In this document: positions 1-12,829 of the stretch, one piece after another
Numbering within the stretch: the first letter of the stretch is position 1
Layout of the letters: each line of letters starts with the position of its first letter
Assembly: GCF_010092505.1 (NCBI RefSeq)
Contig: NZ_CP048021.1
Location: 496,001-560,000 of the forward strand
Reading direction: 5' to 3'
DNA: 64,000 bases
Source of the DNA: Virgibacillus sp. MSP4-1
Lineage (GTDB): Bacteria > Bacillota > Bacilli > Bacillales > Alkalibacillaceae
The notes under the pieces: model-generated
The model's input: only the letters and a program-made list of their open reading frames with translations
Told to the model about the DNA's origin: nothing
Database searches by the model: none
Made by a program: the position numbers and the translations under genes

Positions 1-870
1 AAGGAATATATCCCGGCTCTGGACGAAATTACCGGCATGATGACAGGTTCTTATATAGGAGGCAGTGTGAATCTGGCCGCATTATCGGCAAAATTTGAAA
101 CTCCGTCAGAGCTTGTATCATCGGCTGTTGTTGCCGATAATATGATGATGGCTCTCTATTTCCTTGTATTAATGGTCATTCCGGCGTTGCATTTTTTCAG
201 GAAGCATTTTAAAACGCCTCACGTAAATGAGGTAGAAAAATGGGGGGCCGATCAAGAAGGGAACATGGCAGCCGCTTATTGGAAAGGAAAAGAAATTTCG
301 TTACAGGATATTGGACTTGCTGTCGGGGCAGCATTTACGTTAGTTGCTATCTCATTTACATTAGCCGATTGGTTTGCAGGTGTGATTCCAGCAGGTGAAC
401 AGGAAACTTTTCTAATTAATGCTTTGAACGGATTGTTCGGGGATCCTTACTTAATGCTGACGACCATTACTGTACTGACGGTCACTGTTTTTTCCGGATT
501 TTTTGAAAAAATTAACGGAGCTCAGGAAATCGGCACTTATTTAATTTATATATTCTTTGTCGTTATCGGTGTACCGGCTTCCCTGCCACTCATACTGCAG
601 AATGCACCCCTGTTATTTGTATTGGTGTTCATTATGGTTGCCCTGAATATGATTATTTCTTTTGCCCTGGGTAAGGTGTTTAAGTTTAACCTGGAGGATG
701 TGATTGTGGCCAGTAATGCCAACATTGGCGGTCCGACAACCGCTGCAGCGATGGCCATTTCCAAAGGGTGGAGTAAGCTGGTGGCGCCTATATTGATTGT
801 AGGTACTCTCGGTTATATTATTGGAAATTATATCGGATCGGTGATTGGCTTTTGGTTTAGCACTTTTTAA
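1..870 (+). CDS. DUF819 (YjcL-like) membrane protein, 5' truncated by window edge
   Basis: The reading frame is open from the first base, so the true start lies outside the window; the visible part is about 289 residues. It keeps the glycine-rich stretch GSYIGGSVNLAALS near the left end and a second GGP-type stretch near residue 245, both typical of the DUF819 family of integral membrane proteins (B. subtilis YjcL). Roughly seven hydrophobic segments are visible, with a hydrophilic loop around residues 70-95. The family is thought to be permease-like, but no substrate is established. It is followed by a hairpin terminator, so it ends its transcript here. Confidence 0.8.
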   Translation, partial: KEYIPALDEITGMMTGSYIGGSVNLAALSAKFETPSELVSSAVVADNMMMALYFLVLMVIPALHFFRKHFKTPHVNEVEKWGADQEGNMAAAYWKGKEISLQDIGLAVGAAFTLVAISFTLADWFAGVIPAGEQETFLINALNGLFGDPYLMLTTITVLTVTVFSGFFEKINGAQEIGTYLIYIFFVVIGVPASLPLILQNAPLLFVLVFIMVALNMIISFALGKVFKFNLEDVIVASNANIGGPTTAAAMAISKGWSKLVAPILIVGTLGYIIGNYIGSVIGFWFSTF

Positions 871-884
871 TCAAATTGTTTAAC

Positions 885-925
885 AGAGCGTGGAGAGTGG
901 GGAACTGCTTTTTACGCTCTCTTTA
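885..925 (+). terminator. Rho-independent terminator after the DUF819 gene
   Basis: AGAGCGT at 885-891 pairs with ACGCTCT at 914-920 and is followed by a T-rich stretch. The remaining space to 1120 holds a short hairpin around 995-1016 (CGAATGG/CCATTCG) but no gene. Confidence 0.6.
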
Positions 926-1120
926 TTTGAGACTGTTTACCATTTGAATCCCCGTTGAAGTGAGGGATTTTTGTAACGAAGCCTTCCATATAACGAATGG
1001 CTCCTGTCCATTCGACAATACCCAAGCTTTTTAGAACTTGATTATACGCTGGAACTAAAATAAACTAAAATTACAGAATATTCAGCAAGTAATGTCCTCA
1101 AAATGGTTTGAAGGAGTGTA

Positions 1121-2737
1121 TTGTTCTTGAGGTTAAATACGAATGTCAATGAGGGATTAAGTCAAATGCTGGAGAGGGCAAGGCGAAACACATTAGGAGA
1201 CTTACTTGCACGTACGAGAGAGAGGATGCCGGATAAATTTGCTCTGGCATATCGGGATCAGCGCTTAAATTACGAAGAATTGGATGATTTGGTTAATCAG
1301 ACAGCGCGTGCTTTTTTAGAGGACGGGATGAAAAAAGGGGATATGATTACCGTCATGTCCAGAAACAGCCTTGATTTTGTGATTGCTAATTTTGCTTTGG
1401 CCCGTATTGGTGCGGTCATGATTCCGATTAACTATATGCTGACAACGGATGATGTCGCCTATATTCTTGATCATGCCGGGGTTTGCGGTTTTATTGCTTC
1501 CGAGGAATATGCCCCTGTTTTAGATCAGTCGGCCGGATATCTGGAAATTAAATTTCGTTATTTAATGGATGTTCCTGAATCAAGCGAAATTTCAACAGAG
1601 CTTTTAGGATGGACACCTCTGTCTGCAGCACGAAAGGAGCAGTCGGCAGAATTCATTGATGAAAATATTGAGGATGATGAACTTGCACATATCCTTTATA
1701 CGAGCGGTACAGAATCCCGGCCAAAAGGGGTGATGCTGACACATAAAAGTCTTATAAGTGAATATGTCAGCTGCATGGTTGACGGAGACATGTCTGAACA
1801 GGATGTTTTTGTCCATGCTCTGCCTCTTTATCATAGTGCCCAGCTTCATTGCTTCCTTGGGCCAAGTATTTATCTTGGGGCAAGTGGCATTATTCTGGAC
1901 GGAGCCAACCCTGAGGTCATGCTTGAGACGGTTGAAAAAGAGGGGGCTACACAGTTATTCTGTCCGCCAACTGTCTGGATTGCTCTCCTTCGTCATCCTG
2001 ATTTTGATACCCGGGATTTATCCTCTTTGGAAAAATGCTATTATGGAGCTGCCATTATGCCACGGGAAGTACTTAAAGAACTTTCAGAACGTCTTCCTAA
2101 GGCGCGGTTCTGGAATTTTTACGGCCAGACCGAGGTTGCTCCCCTTGCAACGGCGCTTCAGCCTGAAGATCAGATTCGTAAATTAGGCTCAGCAGGAAAA
2201 CCAAGCCTTAATATGCAAACCAAAATCGTTGATGATCATGATGAAGAAGTACCCAGGGGAGAAATAGGTGAAATTGTCCATCGAACCCCACACGCCATGA
2301 AAGGGTACCTTTACGATCCGGAGAAAACGGCAGAGGCCTTTAAAAATGGCTGGTTTCACAGTGGTGATTTAGGCGTAATGGATGAGGACGGGTACATAAC
2401 CATTGTGGACCGGAAAAAGGATATGATAAAAACCGGTGGCGTCAATGTGTCGAGCCGGGAAGTTGAAGAAGCGATTTATCAGATGGATGGCATTTCCGAG
2501 GTGGCTGTGATCGGAATTTCAGATGCGTATTGGATAGAAGCAGTCACAGCTGTTATTGTACCAAAGTATAATGCGAACCTTACCGAGGAAAGCGTCATCG
2601 AATTCTGTAAAGATCACTTATCCACATTTAAGGTTCCGAAGCATGTTGCATTTAAAGAAGAACTACCGAAGAATCCGAGTGGAAAAGTCCTGAAGCGCGC
2701 TTTAAGAGAGGAATTCGAACATTTAAGCAGGAAGTAA
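1121..2737 (+). CDS. Class I acyl-CoA synthetase (AMP-forming), FadD-like
   Basis: Activates a carboxylic acid, probably a fatty acid, through an acyl-adenylate to the CoA thioester. The 538-residue product has the P-loop-like signature YTSGTESRPKGVMLTH near residue 190, the GQTE motif near 345, the GWFHSGDLG and DRKKDMIKTGG hinge motifs near 415-440, and the C-terminal catalytic lysine in NPSGKVLKR near 525. The TTG at 1121 is four bases after AAGGAG (1111-1116); an ATG at 1166 with a weaker site would remove 15 residues. Chain length cannot be read from sequence. It stands alone between two terminators. A second, only distantly related ligase is at 44777. Confidence 0.85.
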   Translation: MFLRLNTNVNEGLSQMLERARRNTLGDLLARTRERMPDKFALAYRDQRLNYEELDDLVNQTARAFLEDGMKKGDMITVMSRNSLDFVIANFALARIGAVMIPINYMLTTDDVAYILDHAGVCGFIASEEYAPVLDQSAGYLEIKFRYLMDVPESSEISTELLGWTPLSAARKEQSAEFIDENIEDDELAHILYTSGTESRPKGVMLTHKSLISEYVSCMVDGDMSEQDVFVHALPLYHSAQLHCFLGPSIYLGASGIILDGANPEVMLETVEKEGATQLFCPPTVWIALLRHPDFDTRDLSSLEKCYYGAAIMPREVLKELSERLPKARFWNFYGQTEVAPLATALQPEDQIRKLGSAGKPSLNMQTKIVDDHDEEVPRGEIGEIVHRTPHAMKGYLYDPEKTAEAFKNGWFHSGDLGVMDEDGYITIVDRKKDMIKTGGVNVSSREVEEAIYQMDGISEVAVIGISDAYWIEAVTAVIVPKYNANLTEESVIEFCKDHLSTFKVPKHVAFKEELPKNPSGKVLKRALREEFEHLSRK

Positions 2738-2759
2738 AAAACGATTACTGTTCATACAA

Positions 2760-2799
2760 AATCCCGTATCACTTTTTTTATAAGTGGTGCGGGATTTTT
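2760..2799 (+). terminator. Terminator of the acyl-CoA synthetase gene
   Basis: AATCCCGTATCACTT (2760-2774) pairs with AAGTGGTGCGGGATT (2782-2796) around a T-rich loop, followed by TTTTC. Confidence 0.85.
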
Positions 2800-2849
2800 C
2801 GTTCGTTCATTTAAAACAAGGAGAAGAGGTTTCGTAAGGGGATAATCGT

Positions 2850-3002
2850 ATGATTGTTGCCCTGGAGCTAAACCTGAACGATGCGCGGATTTGGGTTGAC
2901 CAACATAAAAAATTAATTGAAAATAGGGATATCATTTTAAACAAATTAATCGTAAGTGAGGAAGTTGAACGTTTTCTGCAGGGTCAATACGTAAGATTTT
3001 AA
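2850..3002 (+). CDS. Small 50-residue protein of unknown function
   Basis: An ATG at 2850 lies eight bases after AAGGGG and opens a 50-residue frame that ends in TAA, 13 bases before the next gene. The product is soluble, amphipathic and charge-balanced, with a stretch around residues 16-43 (WVDQHKKL, NKLIVSEEVE) that could form helices; there is no signal peptide, metal motif or repeat. Its close spacing to the membrane protein at 3016 suggests co-transcription. I do not recognise the family. The ribosome site and gapless packing are the main reasons to call it real. Confidence 0.5.
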   Translation: MIVALELNLNDARIWVDQHKKLIENRDIILNKLIVSEEVERFLQGQYVRF

Positions 3003-3015
3003 AAGGAGTTCATGT

Positions 3016-4428
3016 ATGTATACTTATATGAGATGGGGATTAAGCGTCTCCATAACTTTATATGCCTTATTACACTTCATAACGTATTTCTATCCCGGTG
3101 AATTTTTATTACATATCGAAGCAGTCAGCGGTCTGTTTCTGTTTGTATTGGCTGCCCTGCTGCTATCATTTACAAAATTTAAATTGCCTTTATTTCTTGT
3201 TGGAACCGGTTTGCTCATTCTCACTTTATCTGACACTTCCATTATTGACGGTCTCCGTAATGGAATGATATTAATGCGAGATATCATTGGACTTCTGGTT
3301 ATCATTCCGATGATCAGCTGGGTATTAAATACCGAGCCTTATATTGAAAGCATCATGCGTGCCAGCTATCGGTTTATTAACACAAGCCGGAAAATGTATA
3401 TTGGAATTGCTTCCTTTACTCAGGTGATTGCCTACTTTTTATTATTTGGCTCCATTCCGATGATGTATCAATTTGTAAATAAAATGATCGGGAATCATCA
3501 TGGAGAGCCTCTGGAACGGTTTAAAGGAACGGCCTTGGTACGTTCCTTTGCTCTTTCTACCATATGGGTCGTCACGATTCCCAGCTTTATTTATGCTGTA
3601 GAAGCACTGGATGCCTCTTTATGGCTTTCAATCATTCAGGGATTTTTTATTTCCCTATGTGGATTGACGGTAGCTGTCCTCTTTTCATACTTTGAAGAAA
3701 AGAAATATGGGGTTCATTTAACGGAAATCATCAATAAGGAAATGAAAGATACCCTCCACGAAACACCAGAATATGAGCAGGCAAATAAAACCGGAGAATT
3801 CATGATTCTATTTATCACACTTTTTGGCTCTATTTTTATACTCCATGAACTCTGGTCTGTTGATTTAATGGTAATAGTTCCTTTAGTGGTTATCGTGTGG
3901 ACGTTTACCTATTTTATTGTAAAAAAACGTACCGGAAAACTTGCTGATGAAGCTAAAACATACTTTAGTAAGGGAGTTGTCAATCAATCCTATCAATTCA
4001 GTGTCATGCTTGGTGCTGGTATGATGATCTACAGCTTAAACCAGACCGGTTTTGAAGATGCGGTTATATTTGGTGTCGAGTTTATTCAGGAATCCCTGCC
4101 CGGCATGAACTTTCTTTATTTTCTTCCTTTTATTGTGATCATCCTGGGTTTCTTAGGTTTAGGACCATTAACAGTTATGGTTCTTGTGGCTGGCATCCTT
4201 CAGAATATATCCCTTCCCTATCCACCTGAGATTATTGTTCTGGCCATTACTTCAGGCAGTGTGGTATCAATTTTGATATCCCCATTACTGATGCCTAACA
4301 TTATCTTGAGTGGACAAAATGGAATGAGCGGATTTAAGAACGGGATTCAGTTTAATCTTCTATACGCTACTGTGTTCTATATTCTGGTTCAAATTTATAT
4401 TCAGACGATGGTTATTGTCTGGTTTTAA
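3016..4428 (+). CDS. Polytopic membrane protein, unrecognised permease-like family
   Basis: The 470-residue product carries about twelve hydrophobic segments and almost no soluble domain apart from a charged cytoplasmic loop near residues 228-255 and a basic loop near 300-320. The C-terminal half (glycine-rich LGLGPLTVMVL near 390 and ISPLLMPNIIL near 425) looks like the re-entrant layout of ion-transporter-superfamily carriers such as DctM or DcuC, but I cannot assign it. AAAAGGAG precedes the ATG at 3016 with good spacing. A strong terminator follows. It forms a likely two-gene unit with the small gene at 2850. Confidence 0.7.
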   Translation: MYTYMRWGLSVSITLYALLHFITYFYPGEFLLHIEAVSGLFLFVLAALLLSFTKFKLPLFLVGTGLLILTLSDTSIIDGLRNGMILMRDIIGLLVIIPMISWVLNTEPYIESIMRASYRFINTSRKMYIGIASFTQVIAYFLLFGSIPMMYQFVNKMIGNHHGEPLERFKGTALVRSFALSTIWVVTIPSFIYAVEALDASLWLSIIQGFFISLCGLTVAVLFSYFEEKKYGVHLTEIINKEMKDTLHETPEYEQANKTGEFMILFITLFGSIFILHELWSVDLMVIVPLVVIVWTFTYFIVKKRTGKLADEAKTYFSKGVVNQSYQFSVMLGAGMMIYSLNQTGFEDAVIFGVEFIQESLPGMNFLYFLPFIVIILGFLGLGPLTVMVLVAGILQNISLPYPPEIIVLAITSGSVVSILISPLLMPNIILSGQNGMSGFKNGIQFNLLYATVFYILVQIYIQTMVIVWF

Positions 4429-4470
4429 AGAAATAAAATTTAAATAAAGTAAAAAATTGTATAATAATTG

Positions 4471-4521
4471 AAAGGGCTTATACATAATCTAAAAAAGAAA
4501 TTAGATGTATAAGCCTTTTTG
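4471..4521 (+). terminator. Strong terminator of the membrane-protein operon
   Basis: AAAGGGCTTATACATAATCT (4471-4490) pairs with AGATGTATAAGCC (4503-4515) and is followed by TTTTT. Confidence 0.85.
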
Positions 4522-4569
4522 ATGACATAGGTAACAATAATATATTTTATGAATGGCTTATAATTCCCC

Positions 4570-4742
4570 TTGACCTGGGAGCCGCAGCTGGAAAAAGAAA
4601 AGCGGAGGCGACCGTTCAGGCCCGACGGCATAAGCAGAATATCCGGAGTGGCTGTTTTTGGTCATGGAGGGTATTCTGCTTATGACCGCTTGGGCCTGGG
4701 AGCCGCAGCTGGACAATAGAAAAGCGGAGGCGACCGTTCAGG
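4570..4742 (+). repeat. Two copies of a dispersed GC-rich element around an inverted repeat
   Basis: The element has the conserved blocks GGGAGCCGCAGCTGGA and AAGCGGAGGCGACCGTTCAGG's first 20 bases, separated by an A-rich linker. Copies lie at 4571-4620 and 4685-4742. Between them, 4629-4644 (CATAAGCAGAATATCC) and 4669-4684 form a 15/16 inverted repeat around a T-rich loop. Related copies occur at 6919-6940, 10015-10110, 32281-32336 and 40550-40567. A 67-codon open frame across it (4658-4861) is composed of the repeat and is not called as a gene. Confidence 0.8.
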
Positions 4743-4863
4743 ATCAATTGTATAAGCTGATGTTACTTATGAGGGTTTGGCTTTGGAACAGGAGTTATGA
4801 GCATTCTATCCTACGTAATGGAAAAAGTTGCAAAAGAAAATGTATTGTGCCAGATGCGTAATC

Positions 4864-5061
4864 ATGGTAAATTAAATTTTGTCGTAAAAAAACGACATCG
4901 AAAAGAAGTAAGGAGATACAAATTAATTACCAGACATTTACTATTGTTCATACAAGCTCCTTTATGGTAAATTAAATTTTGTCGCATTTAAAACCGATAT
5001 TCGTGTTTGGTAAAATTTTGTTGTCGAAGTAATAAGATAATTCATGATAAATTAATAGTCG
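4864..5061 (+). repeat. Exact 21-bp direct repeat 100 bp apart, with decayed copies
   Basis: Positions 4864-4884 and 4964-4984 are identical (beginning ATGGTAAATTAAATTTTG and ending GTCG), exactly 100 bp apart. Shortened relatives lie near 5009-5027 (TAAAATTTTG...GTCG) and 5044-5061 (ATGATAAATTAATAGTCG). The first copy is followed by a small GTCGT/ACGAC hairpin. The stretch is AT-rich and just upstream of the rRNA promoters; I see no gene in 4743-5112. Confidence 0.8.
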
Positions 5062-5112
5062 TTGCTGTAGAAAAAGCAAACGTAATTCTTTAATTGAATT
5101 TAAAATTACCTA

Positions 5113-5141
5113 TTGAAACAAATTACTAAGCATGATATATT
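5113..5141 (+). promoter_or_regulatory. rRNA operon promoter P1 (SigA type)
   Basis: TTGAAA at 5113-5118, a 17-base spacer and TATATT at 5136-5141. Confidence 0.7.
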
Positions 5142-5187
5142 ATTATCTGTCGCTTTAAACGGCGCACAAAACAAACTGAAAAAGTTA

Positions 5188-5216
5188 TTGACTTTCAGTT
5201 GATAACTTGATACAAT
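5188..5216 (+). promoter_or_regulatory. rRNA operon promoter P2 (SigA type)
   Basis: TTGACT at 5188-5193, a 17-base spacer and TACAAT at 5211-5216. Tandem promoters 75 bp apart upstream of 16S are the usual Bacillus rrn arrangement. Confidence 0.85.
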
Positions 5217-5250
5217 AATTAAGTTGCTTTGAAAGGTAACTAACTTTGAA

Positions 5251-5280
5251 CCTTGAAAACTGAACAAAACAACCAGTACG
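5251..5280 (+). other. 16S rRNA 5' processing-stem arm
   Basis: The leader CCTTGAAAACTGAACAAAAC plus AACCAGTAC is largely complementary to 6961-6990 in the 16S-23S spacer (GTACTCGGTTGTTTTG onward). The two arms would enclose 16S in a long helix of the kind cut by RNase III. Confidence 0.75.
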
Positions 5281-5340
5281 TCAATTCGCTATTTAAAATA
5301 GCATTTTGAATATGAGCATTATGGATTTCAACATCCAAAC

Positions 5341-10008
<4,668 letters not shown>

Positions 10009-10014
10009 TATACG

Positions 10015-10110
10015 AAAAGCGTAGGCGAGCTTATGCGAGCCGGAGCTGGACAACACGAAAAGCGCAGGCGACTGTTCAAACAGGAGCAGGACACAAGAAA
10101 AAGCGCAGAC
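10015..10110 (+). repeat. Tandem copies of the dispersed GC-rich element in the 23S-5S spacer
   Basis: Three AAGCG[TC]AG[GA]CG blocks (about 10017, 10059 and 10099) with GAGCCGGAGCTGGACAA between the first two match the element at 4570 and 32281. It sits between the end of 23S and the 3' arm of the 23S processing helix, so it is transcribed and then removed during maturation. Confidence 0.75.
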
Positions 10111-10139
10111 GGACCCACAAGTCCATTGTATGCTCACAT

Positions 10140-10170
10140 GATTGCCTTTCTTATCTAGTTTTGAAGGTGC
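10140..10170 (+). other. 23S rRNA 3' processing-stem arm
   Basis: GATTGCCTTTCTTATCTAGT followed by TTTGAAGGTGC pairs with 7011-7040. Confidence 0.8.
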
Positions 10171-10253
10171 TCATCACCTGAATTGAATAATGCTAAGGAA
10201 GTTCTGCTAAGAGCGCTTATGTCCTATGAGCCACACAGAACGACCATGCCAAA

Positions 10254-10370
10254 GTCCAGTGGCGATGGCGGAGAGGTCACACCTGTTCCCATTCCGAACA
10301 CAGTAGTTAAGCTCTCCAGCGCCGATGGTAGTTGGGGTTCTTCCCCTGCGAGAGTAGGACGCTGCTGGGC
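10254..10370 (+). rRNA. 5S ribosomal RNA
   Basis: The 117-base sequence shows GGTCACACCTGTTCCCAT, CCGAACACAGTAGTTAAGCT and GAGAGTAGGACGCTGCTGGG in order. The ends GTCCAGTGGC and GCTGCTGGGC pair as helix I, which sets the boundaries. Confidence 0.95.
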
Positions 10371-10374
10371 AATT

Positions 10375-10416
10375 AAAAAATCCTCAGAATCTAATGCGAT
10401 TCTGAGGATTTTTTAA
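10375..10416 (+). terminator. rRNA operon terminator
   Basis: TCCTCAGAATC (10381-10391) pairs perfectly with GATTCTGAGGA (10398-10408), followed by TTTTTT. It lies only ten bases after 5S, so no tRNA genes follow in this operon. Confidence 0.95.
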
Positions 10417-10463
10417 TTAAACAGAAAGTACATTTGAAATATTCGATAAACAAAGTCTGACTG

Positions 10464-10640
10464 TTATTCTTTATTTTCTATGTTATCTAATTTCACTAGA
10501 ATCATAAATAAAAGACCAATTATAAGTCCATTATTTATTTGACTTACTATGATTTATTCACCACCCATTATCATGGTAACAATAGTATAAATAATAACGA
10601 AAATAATAAGATAGGCAAAAGACCTTCCTGTATCAAACAT
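10464..10640 (-). pseudogene. Tiny membrane protein gene, possibly one reading frame split by a stop
   Basis: On the minus strand AGGAGG lies nine bases before an ATG at 10640 that opens a 28-residue peptide (MFDTGRSFAYL, then a hydrophobic helix, ending IMGGE) stopping at TAA 10554-10556. The same frame continues after that stop for another 30 codons, through a second hydrophobic stretch (GLIIGLLFMILV), to TAA at 10464. Either this is a genuine 28-residue membrane peptide, or a 58-residue two-helix protein broken by a point change. The rest of 10417-10856 shows no other gene. Confidence 0.4.
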
Positions 10641-10856
10641 GATATAATTCCTCCTAATCCTAGTACAATATCTTTTTCTGTTCTTAAGTGATAAATAGAA
10701 TTTAACATAATTATATCAATAATCCACGATGTTTTAGAACTATACACTTCACTGCGGTCGTCCTGGCAACAAATGACCTCAAACTCTGAACAGCATATGT
10801 TAAAGTGTTAGTGTGCACTAATTTTATTTACGACATAAATGGGAGGAGGAGAAAGT

Positions 10857-11780
10857 ATGCATCCATACATACTTATGATTTTTGTAGTATTGATGTATGC
10901 GGGGAATATCCTGACGGGAAAAGCTATCAATGAATTACCACCATTGACTATTGCGTTTTTTCGCCTATTAGTGGCATTTATGGTTATATTTCCTATAGGG
11001 TATAAAAGTGCCAGGGAATACTCCGGTACCTTTATGGAATTAAAGAAACCATTTTTAGTGATGACCTTAACCGGGGTCACTTTTTTTAATACGTTCATTT
11101 ATGGATCGCTACAGTTTACAACAGCTTCAAAAGTATCCATATTGGAAACCGTCATTCCTGTTGTGACTGTTATTTTAAGCGCCATTTTCCTGAAAGAGCA
11201 TTTGGGCAAGGTTCAATGGCTGGGGATTGTTTTATCCTTTGTTGGAGCACTATGGGTGGTTATGGGTGGAAAAATAAGGACTCTTACAGGTCTGAACTGG
11301 AACATTGGTGATGCTATCATGATAGGGGCCATTTTATGCTGGTCCATTTATTCCATTTTTGTTAAAAGGTATATGCATCACTTTCCTGCTTATGGTGCTC
11401 TTCTGGTGATGACGGGGATTTCGGTTATTGTCTTATTTCCTCTGGTGATGGTGGAGTGGATGCTGGCGGGAGTTCCTGATCTGGTTCATGCAAATTTATG
11501 GTCGGGCTTATTATATCTGGGAATATTCCCTTCGTTTATTGCATTGCTTTGTTATAATCGTGCTGTTGATCAATTGGGAGCTTCGCAGGCATCGATATTT
11601 TTGAACTTTTTGCCTGTTGTGACGATGGCAGGTGCTTTCTTATGGCTGGGTGAACGAATCACATTTATGCAAATAGTAGGAACGTTGGTAGTAATTACTG
11701 GTGTATTGTTAACTACACAAGTCAGAAAGAAAGGAAGTATACATATAAAAAACAAAACTAAATTTTCCACGACAAAGTAA
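10857..11780 (+). CDS. EamA/DMT-family transporter
   Basis: The 307-residue product has ten predicted membrane segments in two EamA repeats, with the repeat signature GNILTGKAINELPPLTIAFFR at the start and a second one near residues 150-290 (FLWLGERIT). Members of the drug/metabolite transporter superfamily usually export amino acids or small metabolites across the cytoplasmic membrane. The ATG at 10857 has GGAGGAGG just upstream; an earlier in-frame ATG at 10839 would place the ribosome site inside the gene, so it is rejected. The C-terminal tail is basic. Substrate unknown. Confidence 0.85.
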   Translation: MHPYILMIFVVLMYAGNILTGKAINELPPLTIAFFRLLVAFMVIFPIGYKSAREYSGTFMELKKPFLVMTLTGVTFFNTFIYGSLQFTTASKVSILETVIPVVTVILSAIFLKEHLGKVQWLGIVLSFVGALWVVMGGKIRTLTGLNWNIGDAIMIGAILCWSIYSIFVKRYMHHFPAYGALLVMTGISVIVLFPLVMVEWMLAGVPDLVHANLWSGLLYLGIFPSFIALLCYNRAVDQLGASQASIFLNFLPVVTMAGAFLWLGERITFMQIVGTLVVITGVLLTTQVRKKGSIHIKNKTKFSTTK

Positions 11781-11830
11781 ATCGTAATACCATTTTTCCA
11801 ATTGGTCATACTATAAAATGGGTGATAAAA

Positions 11831-12097
11831 ATGAAGGCAACCGACGTTGAGCAAAAACGTTTTGATAAGGCACTTGATGAAATTATTGATTTATTTAATA
11901 ATATTGAAAATGATATCCCTATTATTAACTATAGTGATGATGTTATTGAAAATATAGATAAAGCCAAGAAAAAATACGGAAAAGACGTAATGAATGAACG
12001 TATTAATAATGTCGTAGGGGAAATGCTCTCGTGGTTGGACTTGGATGATGTAGAATTGGATGGTGAAGAAACTGAGGGTGAAAACGAGGATGAATAA
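11831..12097 (+). CDS. Mistic (MstX)-like membrane-integrating protein
   Basis: The 88-residue, very acidic protein has no signal peptide or classic hydrophobic helix. From memory it aligns end to end with the core of B. subtilis Mistic: MKATDVEQKRFDKALDEI against MKVTSEEKEQLSTAIDRM, and IINYSDD...AKKKYGKDVMNERIN against the LIQLDDD...ARDMYGQEKLNEKLN region. Mistic homologues from other Bacillus species are of this shorter length, which supports the ATG at 11831 with GGTGAT before it over the GTG at 11822. In B. subtilis mstX precedes the potassium channel gene yugO; no channel gene is adjacent here. The C-terminus is a run rich in Glu and Asp. Confidence 0.7.
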   Translation: MKATDVEQKRFDKALDEIIDLFNNIENDIPIINYSDDVIENIDKAKKKYGKDVMNERINNVVGEMLSWLDLDDVELDGEETEGENEDE

Positions 12098-12225
12098 AAT
12101 GGTGTCTTTGTTGTTTTTTATCTTTTCGACCTGCTCCTTTTATGGTAGGATACATTTAATTTAACTGAATTTTCTACTAATCTATTTGAACGTAAAGTCC
12201 ACATTTGCAAAGGGAGTTGTCTACA

Positions 12226-12789
12226 ATGAATCCAATTCTGCTTGATTTTCCTCATGAATTTGAGACCGAACGCTTATTTATTCGAATGCCAAAACCAGGG
12301 GACGGGAAGGTGGTTTATCCGGCAATTCAGGCATCTATAAATGAGTTAAAACAATGGCTGCCATTTGCTCAGAATAAACAGAGTGAGGAAGAATCAGAAA
12401 TTAATACACGGGAAGCGTATATAAAATTTTTACGGCGAGAGGATTTACGACTGCATATCTTTCTTAAGGAAACTGGAGAGTTTGTGGGTTCTTCAGGCTT
12501 ACATAACATCGATTGGGATATCCCTAAATTTGAAATAGGTTACTGGGTACATACAAAACATAGCGGAAGAGGTTATGGCACAGAAGCTGCAGCGGGAATT
12601 ACTAATTTTGCTTTTCATGAGTTGAAGGCTAAACGTGTCGAAATTCAATGTGATGCAAAAAATGATAAAAGTCGGGCCATTCCTGAGAAATTAGATTTTA
12701 GTCTGGAAGGAATTTTAAAGAATGATGAGTTATCTGTTGATGGAAAAAGTCTTAGGGATACATGTATTTATGCAAAAATTAAAGCATGA
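12226..12789 (+). CDS. GNAT-family N-acetyltransferase (RimJ/RimL type)
   Basis: A 187-residue protein with the RimJ/RimL opening FETERLFIRMPKPGDG, the strand and helix of the acetyl-CoA site around FEIGYWVHTKHSGRGYGTEAA (residues 102-122, with the R/Q-x-x-G-x-G/A loop as SGRGYG), and the C-terminal VEIQCDAKNDKSR..LDFSLEGILK. In the usual family motif the late position reads KLGF; here it is KLDF. Probable role is acetylation of an alpha-amino group or small amine; the substrate cannot be told. AAAGGGAG lies nine bases before the ATG. Confidence 0.85.
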   Translation: MNPILLDFPHEFETERLFIRMPKPGDGKVVYPAIQASINELKQWLPFAQNKQSEEESEINTREAYIKFLRREDLRLHIFLKETGEFVGSSGLHNIDWDIPKFEIGYWVHTKHSGRGYGTEAAAGITNFAFHELKAKRVEIQCDAKNDKSRAIPEKLDFSLEGILKNDELSVDGKSLRDTCIYAKIKA

Positions 12790-12828
12790 AAAAAAGCGTA
12801 ACAGTTCATCACTGTTACGCTTTTCATT
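12784..12828. terminator. Bidirectional terminator between convergent genes
   Basis: AAAAGCGTAACAGT pairs with ACTGTTACGCTTTT around a five-base loop, with A and T runs on both sides; it can serve both the acetyltransferase gene and the binding-protein gene. Confidence 0.9.
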
Positions 12829-12829
12829 C

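Noticed and set aside
4658-4861. 67-codon frame between the membrane-protein gene and rRNA
   Set aside because: It is built from the dispersed GC-rich element and its inverted repeat, and has no ribosome site.
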